NCBI GenBank assembly: GCA_016717205.1
Contig: JADKGC010000004.1
Span: 1 to 64,000 of the forward strand
Source: Candidatus Flexifilum breve
GTDB lineage: Bacteria > Chloroflexota > Anaerolineae > Aggregatilineales > Phototrophicaceae
Reading direction: 5' to 3'
DNA: 64,000 bases
The notes below the pieces were generated by a model, which had not been told where the DNA came from, searched no databases, and worked only from the letters and a program-made list of their open reading frames with translations. Below are positions 34,805 through 44,235 of this stretch, one piece after another. Within the stretch, counting starts at the first letter, position 1. Each line of letters opens with the position of its first letter. The position numbers were made by a program, and so were the translations under genes.

Positions 34805-36685
34805 TCACACGACGGCACTCAGCGCGGCCAGCGCCCACGGTCGCGACCAGTGAACCTGTCCGCGTGTGAACTGCTGATGCGTGTCCTGCACGGCTGACGG
34901 TGTGAGCAGCGCATTGAGGCGCGTTTCCGCCGTGAGCTGCTGCAAGCGATCGGTGAGGCCGCGGCGCAGCCAGACATCAAATGGGAAGGTGAATCCCTGT
35001 TTGTCGCGGCGCTCCAGAATCAGCGGCGGGAGCAGGGAGCGCAGCGCCTGATTCAACAGCGGCTTGGGGCGGCCATTGGCTGAGGTTTTGAGGCGCGCGG
35101 GCAGCCGCAGCACATAGTCGACCAGCCGTTTGTCCAGCAGGGGGACGCGCACTTCGAGCGAGTGAATCATGCTCATGACGTCAGTGTCGCGCAGCAGTTG
35201 GTGATGCGTATACGTGCGCAGTTCCGCGCGGCTCGTCCACGCGAACAGATCGGCGCTGTTGACACCCGCCTGAGCGTCGATGTGACGCACGAGGTCAAAC
35301 TCTGCGACCGCCTGCGTCCACACTTCCGGGCGGACGAGCTGCCGCACTTCCCACGCGGAGAACAGACCGCGGCGCGCGGCGTAGGCGCTGGCGGGCGCTG
35401 CCGAGCGACCGAATGCATCCCGCAGACGCCCCCAGCGGCGGCGCTGCGGCAGCAGATCGAGCGCGTGCTGCGCCAGCCACCCGCCCGCCGGGACTCGGTG
35501 CGCGGTTTGCAGCCAGCCCAGCGTCTGCGGGACGCCCGCAAAGGTGCTGCCGTAGCCGCCGAAGAGCTCATCCCCGCCCAAACCGGAGAGCGCGACCGTC
35601 AACCCGGCTTGCCGTGCGGTCTGCGAGACGAAATAGGTGTTAACGCCGTCGACCGAGGGCTGGTCGAGCGCGTACAGGATGTTGTCGAATTCTTTGACCA
35701 GATCGTCCGCCGTGATCACGCGTTCGAAGTGTTCCGCGCCGACGTGTTCAGCCATGGCCCGTGCATACGGCGCTTCCGAATACTCGGCTTCCGCGAAGAT
35801 CATGGAGCAGGTACGGATCGTTCCGGTCGTGGCCTGCCGCATACAGGCCACGACCGCGCTCGAATCCAGCCCGCCGCTGAGGAATGCGCCGAGCGGCACA
35901 TCGCTCACCAGTCGGATGCGGACGGCTTCCGCCAGCAGCGCGCGGGTCTGCTCGACCGCTTCGTCCAGTGCGGTGACTGCGCCGAGCGTCGTCGGCAGCG
36001 ACCAATAGGTCACGGGCTGGAGCGGGGCGGTGAGCGGCAGCGTCGCCTGCAGGTAGGTGGATGGCGGCAGCGCGTGCACCTGCGCGTAGAGCGTCAGCGG
36101 ATTGGGGACACTGCCCGTCAGCAAATAGCCGACCAGACCCGCGGCACTCACATCCCGGCTGATCAGCCCGGAGGCGAACAGCGTTTTGAGTTCGGAGGCA
36201 AAAACGAAAGCGGTCGGCGTCTCCGCAGTGTAAATCGGCTTGATGCCCAGATGATCGCGCGCGAGCAGAAATTGCGGCGTGCGCTGGTCGTGAATGGCAA
36301 AGGCGAACATGCCGCGCAAGCGGTCGACGACGGCGTTGCCCCACGCTTCATAGCCTTTGAGGATGACTTCGGTATCGCTGGTGGAGCGAAAAACGTAGCC
36401 GAGCTGTTCCAGTTCCGGGCGGAGTTCATCCGTGTTGTAGATTTCGCCGTTATAGGTGATCCACACGGTCTGGTCGGCGTTACTCATCGGCATGTGCCCG
36501 GCTGGGGAGAGATCGCGGATCGCCAGTCGTCGATTGACAAAACCGACACGACCATCGGGTGAGATGTATAGCCCTTCGTCGTCGGGGCCGCGATGCTGCA
36601 TGCTGCCTGCCATCTGCTGCAGGCGATCACGCAGGTCGGGCAGGTCAGCGTGCGGGCGTAGAAGTATTCCTGCAATGCCACACAT
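34805..36685 (-). CDS. Asparagine synthase (glutamine-hydrolysing), polysaccharide-locus type
   Basis: A 626-residue AsnB-family amidotransferase. The N-terminal glutaminase domain is intact with catalytic Cys2 (MCGIAGILL), RGPDDEG and YNGEIYNTDELR. The C-terminal synthase domain has the PP-loop LGAFLSGGLDSSAVVA (near residue 270) and LSGLGGDELFGGY. Length is normal. In glycan loci such proteins often amidate a sugar acid or act on an unknown acceptor rather than make free Asn. It is the first gene of the minus-strand block reaching to 22450, so its promoter lies in 36686-36924. Confidence 0.88.
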   Translation of the reverse strand: MCGIAGILLRPHADLPDLRDRLQQMAGSMQHRGPDDEGLYISPDGRVGFVNRRLAIRDLSPAGHMPMSNADQTVWITYNGEIYNTDELRPELEQLGYVFRSTSDTEVILKGYEAWGNAVVDRLRGMFAFAIHDQRTPQFLLARDHLGIKPIYTAETPTAFVFASELKTLFASGLISRDVSAAGLVGYLLTGSVPNPLTLYAQVHALPPSTYLQATLPLTAPLQPVTYWSLPTTLGAVTALDEAVEQTRALLAEAVRIRLVSDVPLGAFLSGGLDSSAVVACMRQATTGTIRTCSMIFAEAEYSEAPYARAMAEHVGAEHFERVITADDLVKEFDNILYALDQPSVDGVNTYFVSQTARQAGLTVALSGLGGDELFGGYGSTFAGVPQTLGWLQTAHRVPAGGWLAQHALDLLPQRRRWGRLRDAFGRSAAPASAYAARRGLFSAWEVRQLVRPEVWTQAVAEFDLVRHIDAQAGVNSADLFAWTSRAELRTYTHHQLLRDTDVMSMIHSLEVRVPLLDKRLVDYVLRLPARLKTSANGRPKPLLNQALRSLLPPLILERRDKQGFTFPFDVWLRRGLTDRLQQLTAETRLNALLTPSAVQDTHQQFTRGQVHWSRPWALAALSAVV

Positions 36686-36839
36686 TCATATCATCCTAAG
36701 TCGGGCACTCTGCGGAGCATTGTAGCGCAATTGCGACCGGGCGGCGCGGCGTTACTCGGCAGATTTACAAATTTCGTATGAATTTTCGGTTTTCGCGCCC
36801 GCCGTAAGTTGGAAAATGAATACAATCGAATCGATAGCA

Positions 36840-36848
36840 TGGTAGAAT
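36840..36848 (+). promoter_or_regulatory. Possible extended -10 for the BY-kinase gene
   Basis: TGGTAGAAT, the same extended -10 as at 2401-2409, lies 77 bases before the ATG at 36925. No clear -35. This 239-base gap between divergent genes should also hold the promoter of the large minus-strand operon. Confidence 0.3.
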
Positions 36849-36924
36849 TCGGTGTTCGTCTAGTCGGAACTCCGCTCTCAATCCATCATTTTGGCTGTGC
36901 AAACGCTTTAAGGCAAAGACATTC

Positions 36925-38625
36925 ATGGAACTTGCTCCATATATCCAGATTTTTCGCCGATGGCTGCTGCTGATTGCGCTCGTCGCCCTCGTGGTCGGGA
37001 GCGTCAACTTCATCAACGGTGTGAATCGTCCTCCGTCCTACGAAGCGCAGGTGACGATCTCGATCGGCCCGTCGCTGCTCGACCAAGCGAATCCCTCGTC
37101 GGCAGACATTTATCTCGGCATGGATCTGGCCCCAACTTACCAGCAGTTGATCATTAGCTACGAAATTTTGCAGAGCACAGTCGAAGCGCTGGATTTGCCG
37201 ATGGCCCCGGAAGACCTGGGCGGCTACATCAGCAGTGCGATTTTACCGAATACGGCGCTGCTCGTAGTGTCGGCGCAGTATGATGACCCGGTGCTGGCGG
37301 CGGACATTGTGAATACGCTCGCCGAACAGCTCATTTTGAAAAGCCCAACCAACTTGACGCCGGAACAGGAAGAACAGGTGGCGTTTGCCAATGAGCAGAT
37401 CGCCGAACTGAACATTCTGCTCCAGCGCTCACGCGAACAGTTGAACCGGCTGGATGAGGAAATCCTCGCTTCGAATGAGCCCGCGCGCGTTACTGAGCTG
37501 ACGCAGCAGCGCAATGATACGGTCGAGCAAATCAACCTGGCGCTGGCGACGGTTGCCGAATTTTCCGCGACGATTTCGACCATTCAGCAGCGCACCAACG
37601 CCATCGACATTGTGGAACGCGCCCGCGTGCCGCAGCAGTCGATCAATGTCGGGCCGATTGGCTCGGCGATTGGCGCGGGCATCCTCGGCGCGATCCTTGC
37701 ATACGGGGTGGCGCTCGTCTTCGAATACTTTAACGACACGCTGCGTTCGTCCGAAGAGGTCACGCGCACGCTGCAATTGCCCGTCTTCGGCGCGATTACG
37801 ACTTACGGGAATCGCAAGAAGCGCGACAGCGAACTACTGATCACCAACCACGAGACATTTTCGACTATCGCCGAGTCGTATCGCAGTTTGCGCACGAACG
37901 TGTTGTACGCGCTTGGCGAAAATCCGAAAATTGCGCCGGTGATCGTCGTGACCAGCCCCGGCCCGGAAGAAGGCAAAACCCTGACCGCGTCGAACCTCGC
38001 GGTGGCGATGGCGCAGGCGAATTTGCGCGTGCTGCTCATCGACGCTGACCTGCGCCGTCCCAAAGTGCATACGATGTTCGGCCTGCCCAACAATGTCGGC
38101 CTGAGCACGCTGCTGCGCGCCGATTTCAATCATGGGACGCCGGAAGAACAGAATCGCCGTCTGCGCGAATGCTTCCAGACCTCCGGGATCCCCAAGCTGC
38201 GCATCATCACCAGCGGGATCATCCCGCCGAACCCGGCGGAACTGATCGGTTCGCCGCTCACGAAAAGCTGGATTGATGCTTTCCGCGCCGCGCAGGATGT
38301 CGATCTGATCATCTTTGACAGCCCGCCGTGCCTGACGATCACCGATAGCACCATTCTGGTCGGTGGCGTCGACGCGAACGTACTGCTGGTGGTGAGCTGC
38401 GGACGCACGCAGCGCCGCGCGGCCATCCGCGCCAAAGAGGTCTTCACACAGGTCAACAAGGAGATCCTCGGCGTGATCGCGAACCGCGTCAACCCGCAGG
38501 AAGAAGCCTACAGCTACGGCTATCACCAGTACTATACCTACAGCTACGGCGGCGAAAATCCGTCGCGCCTTGGTCGACTCCTCCAATCGCTGCGTTTACG
38601 ACGCGGCGCCGCAGAAAAGAAGTAG
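36925..38625 (+). CDS. Wzz/BY-kinase: polysaccharide co-polymerase with tyrosine autokinase domain
   Basis: A 566-residue inner-membrane protein that sets glycan chain length and couples synthesis to export. Residues 1-270 are the Wzz-type part with two membrane helices (LLLIALVALVVGSVNFI and IGSAIGAGILGAILAYGVAL) around a coiled-coil loop (about 150-225). The C-terminal BY-kinase has Walker A SPGPEEGKTLTASNL (near 350), Walker A' VLLIDADLRRP and Walker B LIIFDSPP. A Tyr cluster follows (YSYGYHQYYTYSYGG), the autophosphorylation tail. It is the first gene of a tightly spaced plus-strand run. All motifs are intact. Confidence 0.92.
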   Translation: MELAPYIQIFRRWLLLIALVALVVGSVNFINGVNRPPSYEAQVTISIGPSLLDQANPSSADIYLGMDLAPTYQQLIISYEILQSTVEALDLPMAPEDLGGYISSAILPNTALLVVSAQYDDPVLAADIVNTLAEQLILKSPTNLTPEQEEQVAFANEQIAELNILLQRSREQLNRLDEEILASNEPARVTELTQQRNDTVEQINLALATVAEFSATISTIQQRTNAIDIVERARVPQQSINVGPIGSAIGAGILGAILAYGVALVFEYFNDTLRSSEEVTRTLQLPVFGAITTYGNRKKRDSELLITNHETFSTIAESYRSLRTNVLYALGENPKIAPVIVVTSPGPEEGKTLTASNLAVAMAQANLRVLLIDADLRRPKVHTMFGLPNNVGLSTLLRADFNHGTPEEQNRRLRECFQTSGIPKLRIITSGIIPPNPAELIGSPLTKSWIDAFRAAQDVDLIIFDSPPCLTITDSTILVGGVDANVLLVVSCGRTQRRAAIRAKEVFTQVNKEILGVIANRVNPQEEAYSYGYHQYYTYSYGGENPSRLGRLLQSLRLRRGAAEKK

Positions 38626-38634
38626 GTTAGGCGT

Positions 38635-40656
38635 ATGAGTGTCATCCGGAAACCCGAGTCGCAGCCCACTGAAGACACGAGCGCGCGTAGAAAACATCGG
38701 CGGCGGCGCACCCCGCAGTGGCTTAAGCGTATCCGCCGCTTTGCGCAGGCTGTGCCATGGCTCAGTGTGCTGATCATCCTCATCGCCGCGGTGATCGTCA
38801 CCGGCGCTGTGGTGAGCTCGGTGTTCTCGTACGCACTGAATCGCGTGCAGACCTCGCTTGGCGGCTTCCAGCGCGTGGTGCGTGATGTCGGGAATGCTGC
38901 GAATGGCGATTTCACCCTCGAAGATTTTGACCGCTTGTACTCCAGCGTGCGCGACCTGCAGGGGTCGCTCGGGTTCGCCAAAAGCCAGACGGCGCTTCTG
39001 CGCCCGTTCCGTACCGTGCGCCCGGAAATTGACGATACGCTCATGTTGATTGATGCGGCAGACGGGCTGGTCAACGCCGCCGATTCGATGCTCAACGGTA
39101 TGCAGCCCGCACTCTCGGTGCTGTTCGGGCGCGGCGACGATGAAGTGCTGACGGCGCGCATTTCCCAAGGCGAACGCCTCGTCGAACGCATGCGCATTGG
39201 GCGCACCGCCTTTTTGCGCGCTAGCGAACAACTGCAGACTGTGCGCGGGTGGCTCGACGAACTGACGGCAGACAGCATCCCCGTCGATTATCTGTTTTAC
39301 CTGAACCAGCTCAACACTTACTATGAGCTGTTGGAACAGAGCAACAGCGTTTTGCTGAGCGCGCCGGAACTGCTCACGGCTGCCTTCGGCTTAGGCGAAC
39401 AGCAGGACTATCTGATCTTGTCGCAGAACAGCGACGAACTGCGCCCGTCCGGCGGCTATATCAGCACCTACGGCTGGCTGAGCGTGCGCAATGGGCGCGT
39501 GGTCGAATACGGGTACAGCCCGACGACGGCGACCAGCCCGAACCCGCCGCCGGAAGATGCCGTCACGGAAGTGACTGTGCCGAACTGGTGGATCGGCTAT
39601 AACTCGCCGGTTTACGCGGCGTGGGACGGCAGTTGGTATGCTGATTACCCGGCCACGGCGCAGATGGCGATGTGGTTCTATGACACGGGGTTCAACCTGC
39701 ACGCGCCGGTCGACGGCGTGATCGCGATTGACATTTTCGGCTTCGAGGCGATTCTAGCGGCGCTCGGCGATGTGCGCATTCCCGGCTACGTCGAAGCGGT
39801 GAACGCCGACAATTTCCGTGAGATGATCTACACCATCCGCGCGGAAGATGGCGAACACAAAGCCTTCCTCGCCGCGCTCTACACGCAAATCTTCTCCGAC
39901 TGGCAGGACTCGATCTCGAACGCCGAGACGAATCAACGGATGCTTGGTGTGCTGCTGCAAGCGCTGCAAGAGAAGCACATCATGCTCTACTTCAACGACC
40001 CGAGCCTGAATGAGAGCGTGCAAATCCTCGGTTGGGCGGGCAATCAGGCGGTGACGCCGCAGCATGATTACCTGATGACCGCGGATGCCAACCTCGGCAA
40101 TAAGTCGAACCGCTCGATCATCCGGCAGTTGGCGGCGAACGTGTACATTCAACCGGATGGCACGGCGCAGAACTCGGTCACCGTCGCATATGACTATTCC
40201 CGGCAGACAGCCGAGAACGATCCGGCGGTGGACGAAGCGTTTCACGGTCCGCTGGATTATCAAAATCTGCTGCAGGTGTTTGTGCCGCGTGCTTCCGTAT
40301 TGACGGGCTGGGAAAACTTCGACTTCGACCCAATCGTCGATCAGACGGACACCTATACCAACTTCATCGCGGATATCGTGCTGGAGTACGACTCGTCGCA
40401 GCAGTACGAGTTCCGCTACACAACGCCGCTGGTGGTCGAACCCGTCGGCAGCTACCGCAGCTACAGTCTGCTGATCCAGAAGCAGCCCGGTACGCGCGGC
40501 GATCTGGTCAACGTGCAGGTGTTCTTGCCGCCGGGGGCGACGCTGCTGGACTCGTCACCCGAACCGACGGCCAGCTACACCATCGACCAGACGATCATCG
40601 AGTACGATCTCACCCTGCGCACTGACCAATGGATCACCGTCACCTACACGCCATAA
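38635..40656 (+). CDS. DUF4012-domain membrane-anchored protein
   Basis: A 673-residue protein with a basic N-terminus, one membrane helix (about residues 43-68, VLIILIAAVIVTGAVVSSV) and a large extracytoplasmic part. The DUF4012 signature appears at about residue 260-285: QQDYLILSQNSDELRPSGGYISTYG. DUF4012 proteins are common in Chloroflexota and Actinobacteria next to polysaccharide genes; their function is unknown, though some resemble LytR-CpsA-Psr neighbours. It starts nine bases after the BY-kinase stop and ends 15 bases before the methyltransferase of the lasso cluster, so co-transcription is likely. Confidence 0.87.
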   Translation: MSVIRKPESQPTEDTSARRKHRRRRTPQWLKRIRRFAQAVPWLSVLIILIAAVIVTGAVVSSVFSYALNRVQTSLGGFQRVVRDVGNAANGDFTLEDFDRLYSSVRDLQGSLGFAKSQTALLRPFRTVRPEIDDTLMLIDAADGLVNAADSMLNGMQPALSVLFGRGDDEVLTARISQGERLVERMRIGRTAFLRASEQLQTVRGWLDELTADSIPVDYLFYLNQLNTYYELLEQSNSVLLSAPELLTAAFGLGEQQDYLILSQNSDELRPSGGYISTYGWLSVRNGRVVEYGYSPTTATSPNPPPEDAVTEVTVPNWWIGYNSPVYAAWDGSWYADYPATAQMAMWFYDTGFNLHAPVDGVIAIDIFGFEAILAALGDVRIPGYVEAVNADNFREMIYTIRAEDGEHKAFLAALYTQIFSDWQDSISNAETNQRMLGVLLQALQEKHIMLYFNDPSLNESVQILGWAGNQAVTPQHDYLMTADANLGNKSNRSIIRQLAANVYIQPDGTAQNSVTVAYDYSRQTAENDPAVDEAFHGPLDYQNLLQVFVPRASVLTGWENFDFDPIVDQTDTYTNFIADIVLEYDSSQQYEFRYTTPLVVEPVGSYRSYSLLIQKQPGTRGDLVNVQVFLPPGATLLDSSPEPTASYTIDQTIIEYDLTLRTDQWITVTYTP

Positions 40657-40671
40657 CAGGAGTCGTCGTTG

Positions 40672-41850
40672 ATGTCCGGTTTTCACAAAGATGGCTACAG
40701 TGTTTCTAGTTTTGGTGGGATGGCGGCAGACCTGCCGCGCATTCAGGCGTACTCTGAGGCGCTGCGCCGCGTGATCACGCCGGAGAGCGTAGTTGTCGAA
40801 ATCGGCACGGGGTCGGGGGTGATGGCGATGCACGCCTGCCAGTTGGGCGCGCGGCGTGTGTATGCGATTGAAGCGGAAGACGCCATCGAAACCGCCCGTG
40901 TCAGCGCGGCGCAGAACGGGTTTGCCGACCGGATTGTGTTCATCCACGATGTGTCCACCAACGTCACGCTGCCCGAACCCGGCGATGTGCTCTTCTCGGA
41001 TTTGCGCGGCATTCTGCCGCTGCACAATGCGCATCTGGAAACGATCATCGATGCGCGCCGCCGCTTCCTCAAACCGGGCGGCGTGCAGATTCCCCAGCGT
41101 GATACGCTCTATGTTGCGCCGGTGAGCGCGCCGGATGTGTATCAGGATGTGGTCGAGCCGTGGACGAAAAACCCGTTTGGTCTGAACATGGACGCGGGGC
41201 GCCAGTGGACCATCAACCAGCGCTATCGGCGGCGCGTCCAGGCGGAGCAGATCGCGTTTCCGCCGCAGGTGTGGGCGGTGCTCGATTATGTGAACCTCAC
41301 CGAGCTGAATTACGCGGCGACGTTCAACTGGACCGCCGAAGCACCGGTCACGGTGCACGGGTATCAGGTGTGGTTTGACGCCGTGCTGTACGACGAGATC
41401 GGCTACAGCACCGCGCCGGATCAACCGCCGATGGCTTACGGAACGACGTTTTTCCCCTGTGCTGAGGTGGTCACGCTGGCGGCCGGGGACACGCTGCGCG
41501 CCCGGGTGCGCGCCGATAACTTCAGCGGGGCGTATACCTTTTCGTGGCACACGCAGGTGCTGGATGGCGCGACACAGGCCGTGCGCCAGCAGCTGCAGCA
41601 GTCGACCTTTTTTGGCGACATTGAGTCGGCGCGCGCTTTGCACATGCGCTCGCAAGCGTATCAGCCCCGCCTCAGCCGCGCGGGACAAATCGACGCGGCG
41701 GTGCTCCAGTGGATGGCTGAAGGGCAAACGCTGCGCGACATTGCCCAGCACTTGATGCAGCAGTATGCCGCCGAGTTTCCCAACGAAATTGAAGCCATGA
41801 CCAAAGCGGGCGACATGTCAGTCAAATATGGAGAATATCATGGGAGCTAG
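40672..41850 (+). CDS. PRMT-like SAM methyltransferase at the head of the lasso peptide cluster
   Basis: A 392-residue protein built like a protein arginine methyltransferase. It has an N-terminal helix (YSVSSFGGMAADLPRIQAY), a SAM-binding core with motif I VVVEIGTGSGVMAMHA (about 40-55) and VYAIEAED, the acidic loop LFSDLRGILP in place of the PRMT double-E loop, LKPGGVQIPQ, then a beta-barrel-like region (about 150-310). The last 60 residues (LQWMAEGQTLRDIAQHLMQQY) resemble the helical half of a PqqD/RRE domain. ATG at 40672 follows AGGAG. Its end overlaps the RRE gene by 11 bases, tying it to the cluster. Methylation of the peptide (Arg19 or Lys) is inference. Confidence 0.72.
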   Translation: MSGFHKDGYSVSSFGGMAADLPRIQAYSEALRRVITPESVVVEIGTGSGVMAMHACQLGARRVYAIEAEDAIETARVSAAQNGFADRIVFIHDVSTNVTLPEPGDVLFSDLRGILPLHNAHLETIIDARRRFLKPGGVQIPQRDTLYVAPVSAPDVYQDVVEPWTKNPFGLNMDAGRQWTINQRYRRRVQAEQIAFPPQVWAVLDYVNLTELNYAATFNWTAEAPVTVHGYQVWFDAVLYDEIGYSTAPDQPPMAYGTTFFPCAEVVTLAAGDTLRARVRADNFSGAYTFSWHTQVLDGATQAVRQQLQQSTFFGDIESARALHMRSQAYQPRLSRAGQIDAAVLQWMAEGQTLRDIAQHLMQQYAAEFPNEIEAMTKAGDMSVKYGEYHGS

Positions 41851-42130
41851 CGCGGAGATTGACTACAGCAAGCGCGCGGTCATCACCCTGGACGTGATGG
41901 CGAGTCAAGTGGCGCAGGAGACGGTGCTGCTCAACCTGAACACCGCCAGCTATTTTGGCCTCGACGAAATCGGATCACGCATGTGGCAGTTGGCCACGAC
42001 TTCGGCCAGTTTGCAGGCGGCCTATGAAGCCTTCCTCGCCGAATACGACGTCGAACCGGAGATGCTGCGCGGCGATTTCACCACACTGCTGCAGAACCTC
42101 CTCGCCGCCGGGTTGATCGAGCTGCAATAA
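41840..42130 (+). CDS. Lasso peptide B1 protein (PqqD-like RiPP recognition element)
   Basis: A 96-residue stand-alone RRE that binds the leader of the precursor and presents it to the B2 peptidase and the cyclase. Family pattern is clear: VLLNLNTASYFGLDEIGSRMWQL followed by a helical segment and DFTTLLQNLLAAGLIELQ. ATG at 41840 is preferred because GGAG precedes it by five or six bases; ATG at 41828 is also in frame. It overlaps the methyltransferase gene and is seven bases before the cyclase gene. Length is normal for a discrete B1. Confidence 0.9.
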   Translation: MGASAEIDYSKRAVITLDVMASQVAQETVLLNLNTASYFGLDEIGSRMWQLATTSASLQAAYEAFLAEYDVEPEMLRGDFTTLLQNLLAAGLIELQ

Positions 42131-42137
42131 GTTCCGC

Positions 42138-44036
42138 ATGAGCGGTATCACCGGCATCTTTCAGCGTGACGGCCAACCCGTCGACCGCGCGGTGCTGCAC
42201 ACGATGACCGAGGCGATGGCTCGCCGTGGCCCGGATCGCCGCCAGATTTGGACGGATGGCGCCATCGGTTTCGGTCACGCCGCGCTGTTCTCCACGTTGG
42301 AAGCCGAACGCGAACAGCAGCCCACAGCGCTGGATGGTGAAGTCTGGATCACCGCGGATGCGCGCATCGACGAATGGGATGAGCTGCGCCGTAAGCTCGA
42401 AGTCAAAGGCGAAACGCTCTCCGCCGCCGTCACCGACATCGAATTGATTGTGCGGGCGTACCGCGTGTGGGGGACGGCCTGCGTCGATCACCTGCTCGGC
42501 GATTTCGCCTTCGTGATCTGGGACAGCCGGGAACAGCGCCTGTTCTGCGCCCGCGATCACAGCGGCGTGAAACCTTTCTACTATCACCTCTCGGATCGGC
42601 TGTTTGTCTTCGGGTCAGAGATGCGCGCGCTGCTGGCCATGCCTGCCGTGCCGCAGCGCCTCAACGAAGTGCGCCTCGCCGACGCCATCGTCGACGAAAC
42701 CGAAGGCGCGGATCATACCAGCACGTTTTATCTCGACATTCAGCGACTGCCCCGCGCCCACAGCATGGTTATCGACCGCACGAGCATGCAGCAGCGGCGC
42801 TACTGGTCGCTCGATGCTGCGCGCGAAATTCGCTTGAAATCGGATCAGGAGTATGCAGAGGCCTTTCTGGACGTGTTCCGGAAAGCCGTGATCTGCCGCC
42901 TGCGCAGTCCTGAGCGGGTTGGGTCAATGTTGAGCGGAGGACTCGATTCGTCTTCGGTGGTGGCGGTCGCGCGCCAGTGGTTAAAGGCGACCGGGCAAGC
43001 TCCGCTGCGCACCTTCTCCGGCATGCACACGGAGGATAATCTCGAAACCCGCATGATTCGGCAGGTGGTCGCGCAGGGCGATGTGCAGCCGCACTTCGTC
43101 AAAGTTGAGGAATTTGAACAGCTTCTGCCCGAATTCCACTCCTTTGACGAGCGCGGCGATGAATTGTTCGACTATGCGATGCATATTGTTCAGCTCATGG
43201 ATATCGCCGCCCATCATCAGCAGGTGAAGGCGCTGCTGGATGGCATGCCCGGCGACAATATCACGGCGGTGGGCAGCAATTACATCACATGGATGCTGCG
43301 CGAGTTCAAGCTGATGAGCGCGATCCGCGAGTGCCGCGCGTGGGAACAGATGTGGGGCGAAAAATTCTGGAGCGTCTTTAGTCTGCACGCCAAGGCGGCG
43401 TATTTCCCCCAGTGGCTGCGGGCGATCAAGTGGCGGCTGACAGGCCATGACCCGCATCAATATGATGCGCTGATCGCGGAAACCTTGATTGACCCGGAGT
43501 TTGCCCGGCGTACCAATCTGCTGGAGCGGTTTACGGCCTACTATGCCCATGTCGATGTGCGCTGCACGACGCGCGAACAGCATCGCCGCTGGCTGGATCA
43601 TGGCATGCTGCCCGTGGCCTATGAACGGTATGATCGCGTGGCGGCGCGCCATTCGATAGAGCCGCGCCACCCGTATGCTGATCGCCGGGTGATCGAGTTT
43701 TGTCTGGCGCTCCCTGCCGCGCAGAAGAATCACTTGGCGTGGGCGAAAGTCATCAACCGCCGCGCCCTCGCGCCGCTGCTGCCCGCCGAGGTGGTCTGGC
43801 GCTCCCAGAAGGATTCGCTGGACTTCGCGTTTGCGCAAGAACGCTACCGCTTACAGGCTGAGGAAATTTTTTACACTCTTCGTTCTCGAAGCGCAGAGCG
43901 CCTGTACAGCTATGTGGACAAGGGGAAAATGCAGGCGTTATTGGTGCAGCCGCCCGCCTTTACTTCCCCTCAGATTTTCCATATACTGATGTTGCGTAGT
44001 ATGATGATATGGTTAGAACAGTATCGCAGCGGCTGA
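42138..44036 (+). CDS. Lasso peptide cyclase (C protein, asparagine-synthetase-like)
   Basis: A 632-residue enzyme that adenylates a Glu or Asp side chain of the core and closes the macrolactam with the N-terminal Gly. The N-terminal Ntn-like domain opens MSGITGIFQRDGQPV: Ser replaces the catalytic Cys2 of true glutaminases, as expected when ammonia is not needed. The synthase domain has the ATP-binding PP-loop MLSGGLDSSSVVAVA (residues 264-278) and DGMPGDNIT. The C-terminal section RHPYADRRVIEFCLALP is typical of the family. It lies between the B1 gene and the precursor gene. Confidence 0.92.
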   Translation: MSGITGIFQRDGQPVDRAVLHTMTEAMARRGPDRRQIWTDGAIGFGHAALFSTLEAEREQQPTALDGEVWITADARIDEWDELRRKLEVKGETLSAAVTDIELIVRAYRVWGTACVDHLLGDFAFVIWDSREQRLFCARDHSGVKPFYYHLSDRLFVFGSEMRALLAMPAVPQRLNEVRLADAIVDETEGADHTSTFYLDIQRLPRAHSMVIDRTSMQQRRYWSLDAAREIRLKSDQEYAEAFLDVFRKAVICRLRSPERVGSMLSGGLDSSSVVAVARQWLKATGQAPLRTFSGMHTEDNLETRMIRQVVAQGDVQPHFVKVEEFEQLLPEFHSFDERGDELFDYAMHIVQLMDIAAHHQQVKALLDGMPGDNITAVGSNYITWMLREFKLMSAIRECRAWEQMWGEKFWSVFSLHAKAAYFPQWLRAIKWRLTGHDPHQYDALIAETLIDPEFARRTNLLERFTAYYAHVDVRCTTREQHRRWLDHGMLPVAYERYDRVAARHSIEPRHPYADRRVIEFCLALPAAQKNHLAWAKVINRRALAPLLPAEVVWRSQKDSLDFAFAQERYRLQAEEIFYTLRSRSAERLYSYVDKGKMQALLVQPPAFTSPQIFHILMLRSMMIWLEQYRSG

Positions 44037-44089
44037 CCAAAATCGGTACCACGATCCGAGTGGTCGACACCGTCCTAACCTGATAAGAA

Positions 44090-44147
44090 GCTCTATCGGC
44101 CAGCGCAGTTGGTGGAGCCGGGATGCAAATCGGATGATCCCGAGAGC
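44090..44147 (+). promoter_or_regulatory. Structured RNA segment upstream of the lasso precursor gene
   Basis: Within the 199-base gap between cyclase and precursor, GCTCT (44090-44094) pairs with AGAGC (44143-44147) and encloses two further hairpins: CCA/TGG and CGGGAT/ATCCCG (44119-44124 with 44137-44142). This three-way layout could stabilise or regulate the precursor mRNA. No T-run follows, so it is not a terminator. It matches no riboswitch I know. Confidence 0.35.
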
Positions 44148-44235
44148 CGCAAGTGTAGTTAGGCGGATCGTAGTATGATTGAGGAATACCAGTCGTCCGG
44201 CTGTGAGCAGCTACCTGAGTCTAGGAATAAGACCG

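Noticed and set aside
35162..36562. Long plus-strand frame (466 codons) opposite the amidotransferase gene
   Set aside because: It mirrors the coding strand, is very rich in Arg, has no ribosome site and shows no domain.
34805..36685. AsnB-type protein as a second lasso cyclase
   Set aside because: It has an intact catalytic Cys2 (MCGIAG), reads on the opposite strand inside the glycosyltransferase operon, and has no precursor or RRE gene next to it.
44095..44120. tRNA D-arm-like sequence (CAGTTGGTGGAGC) upstream of the lasso precursor
   Set aside because: No anticodon arm with a seven-base loop and no TTCGA T-loop follow, so it is not a tRNA gene.
44037..44235. Known riboswitch (c-di-GMP or cobalamin) before the precursor
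   Set aside because: GATGCAAAT recalls part of the GEMM motif, but the GAAA tetraloop, its receptor and the second helix are missing; no cobalamin box is present.
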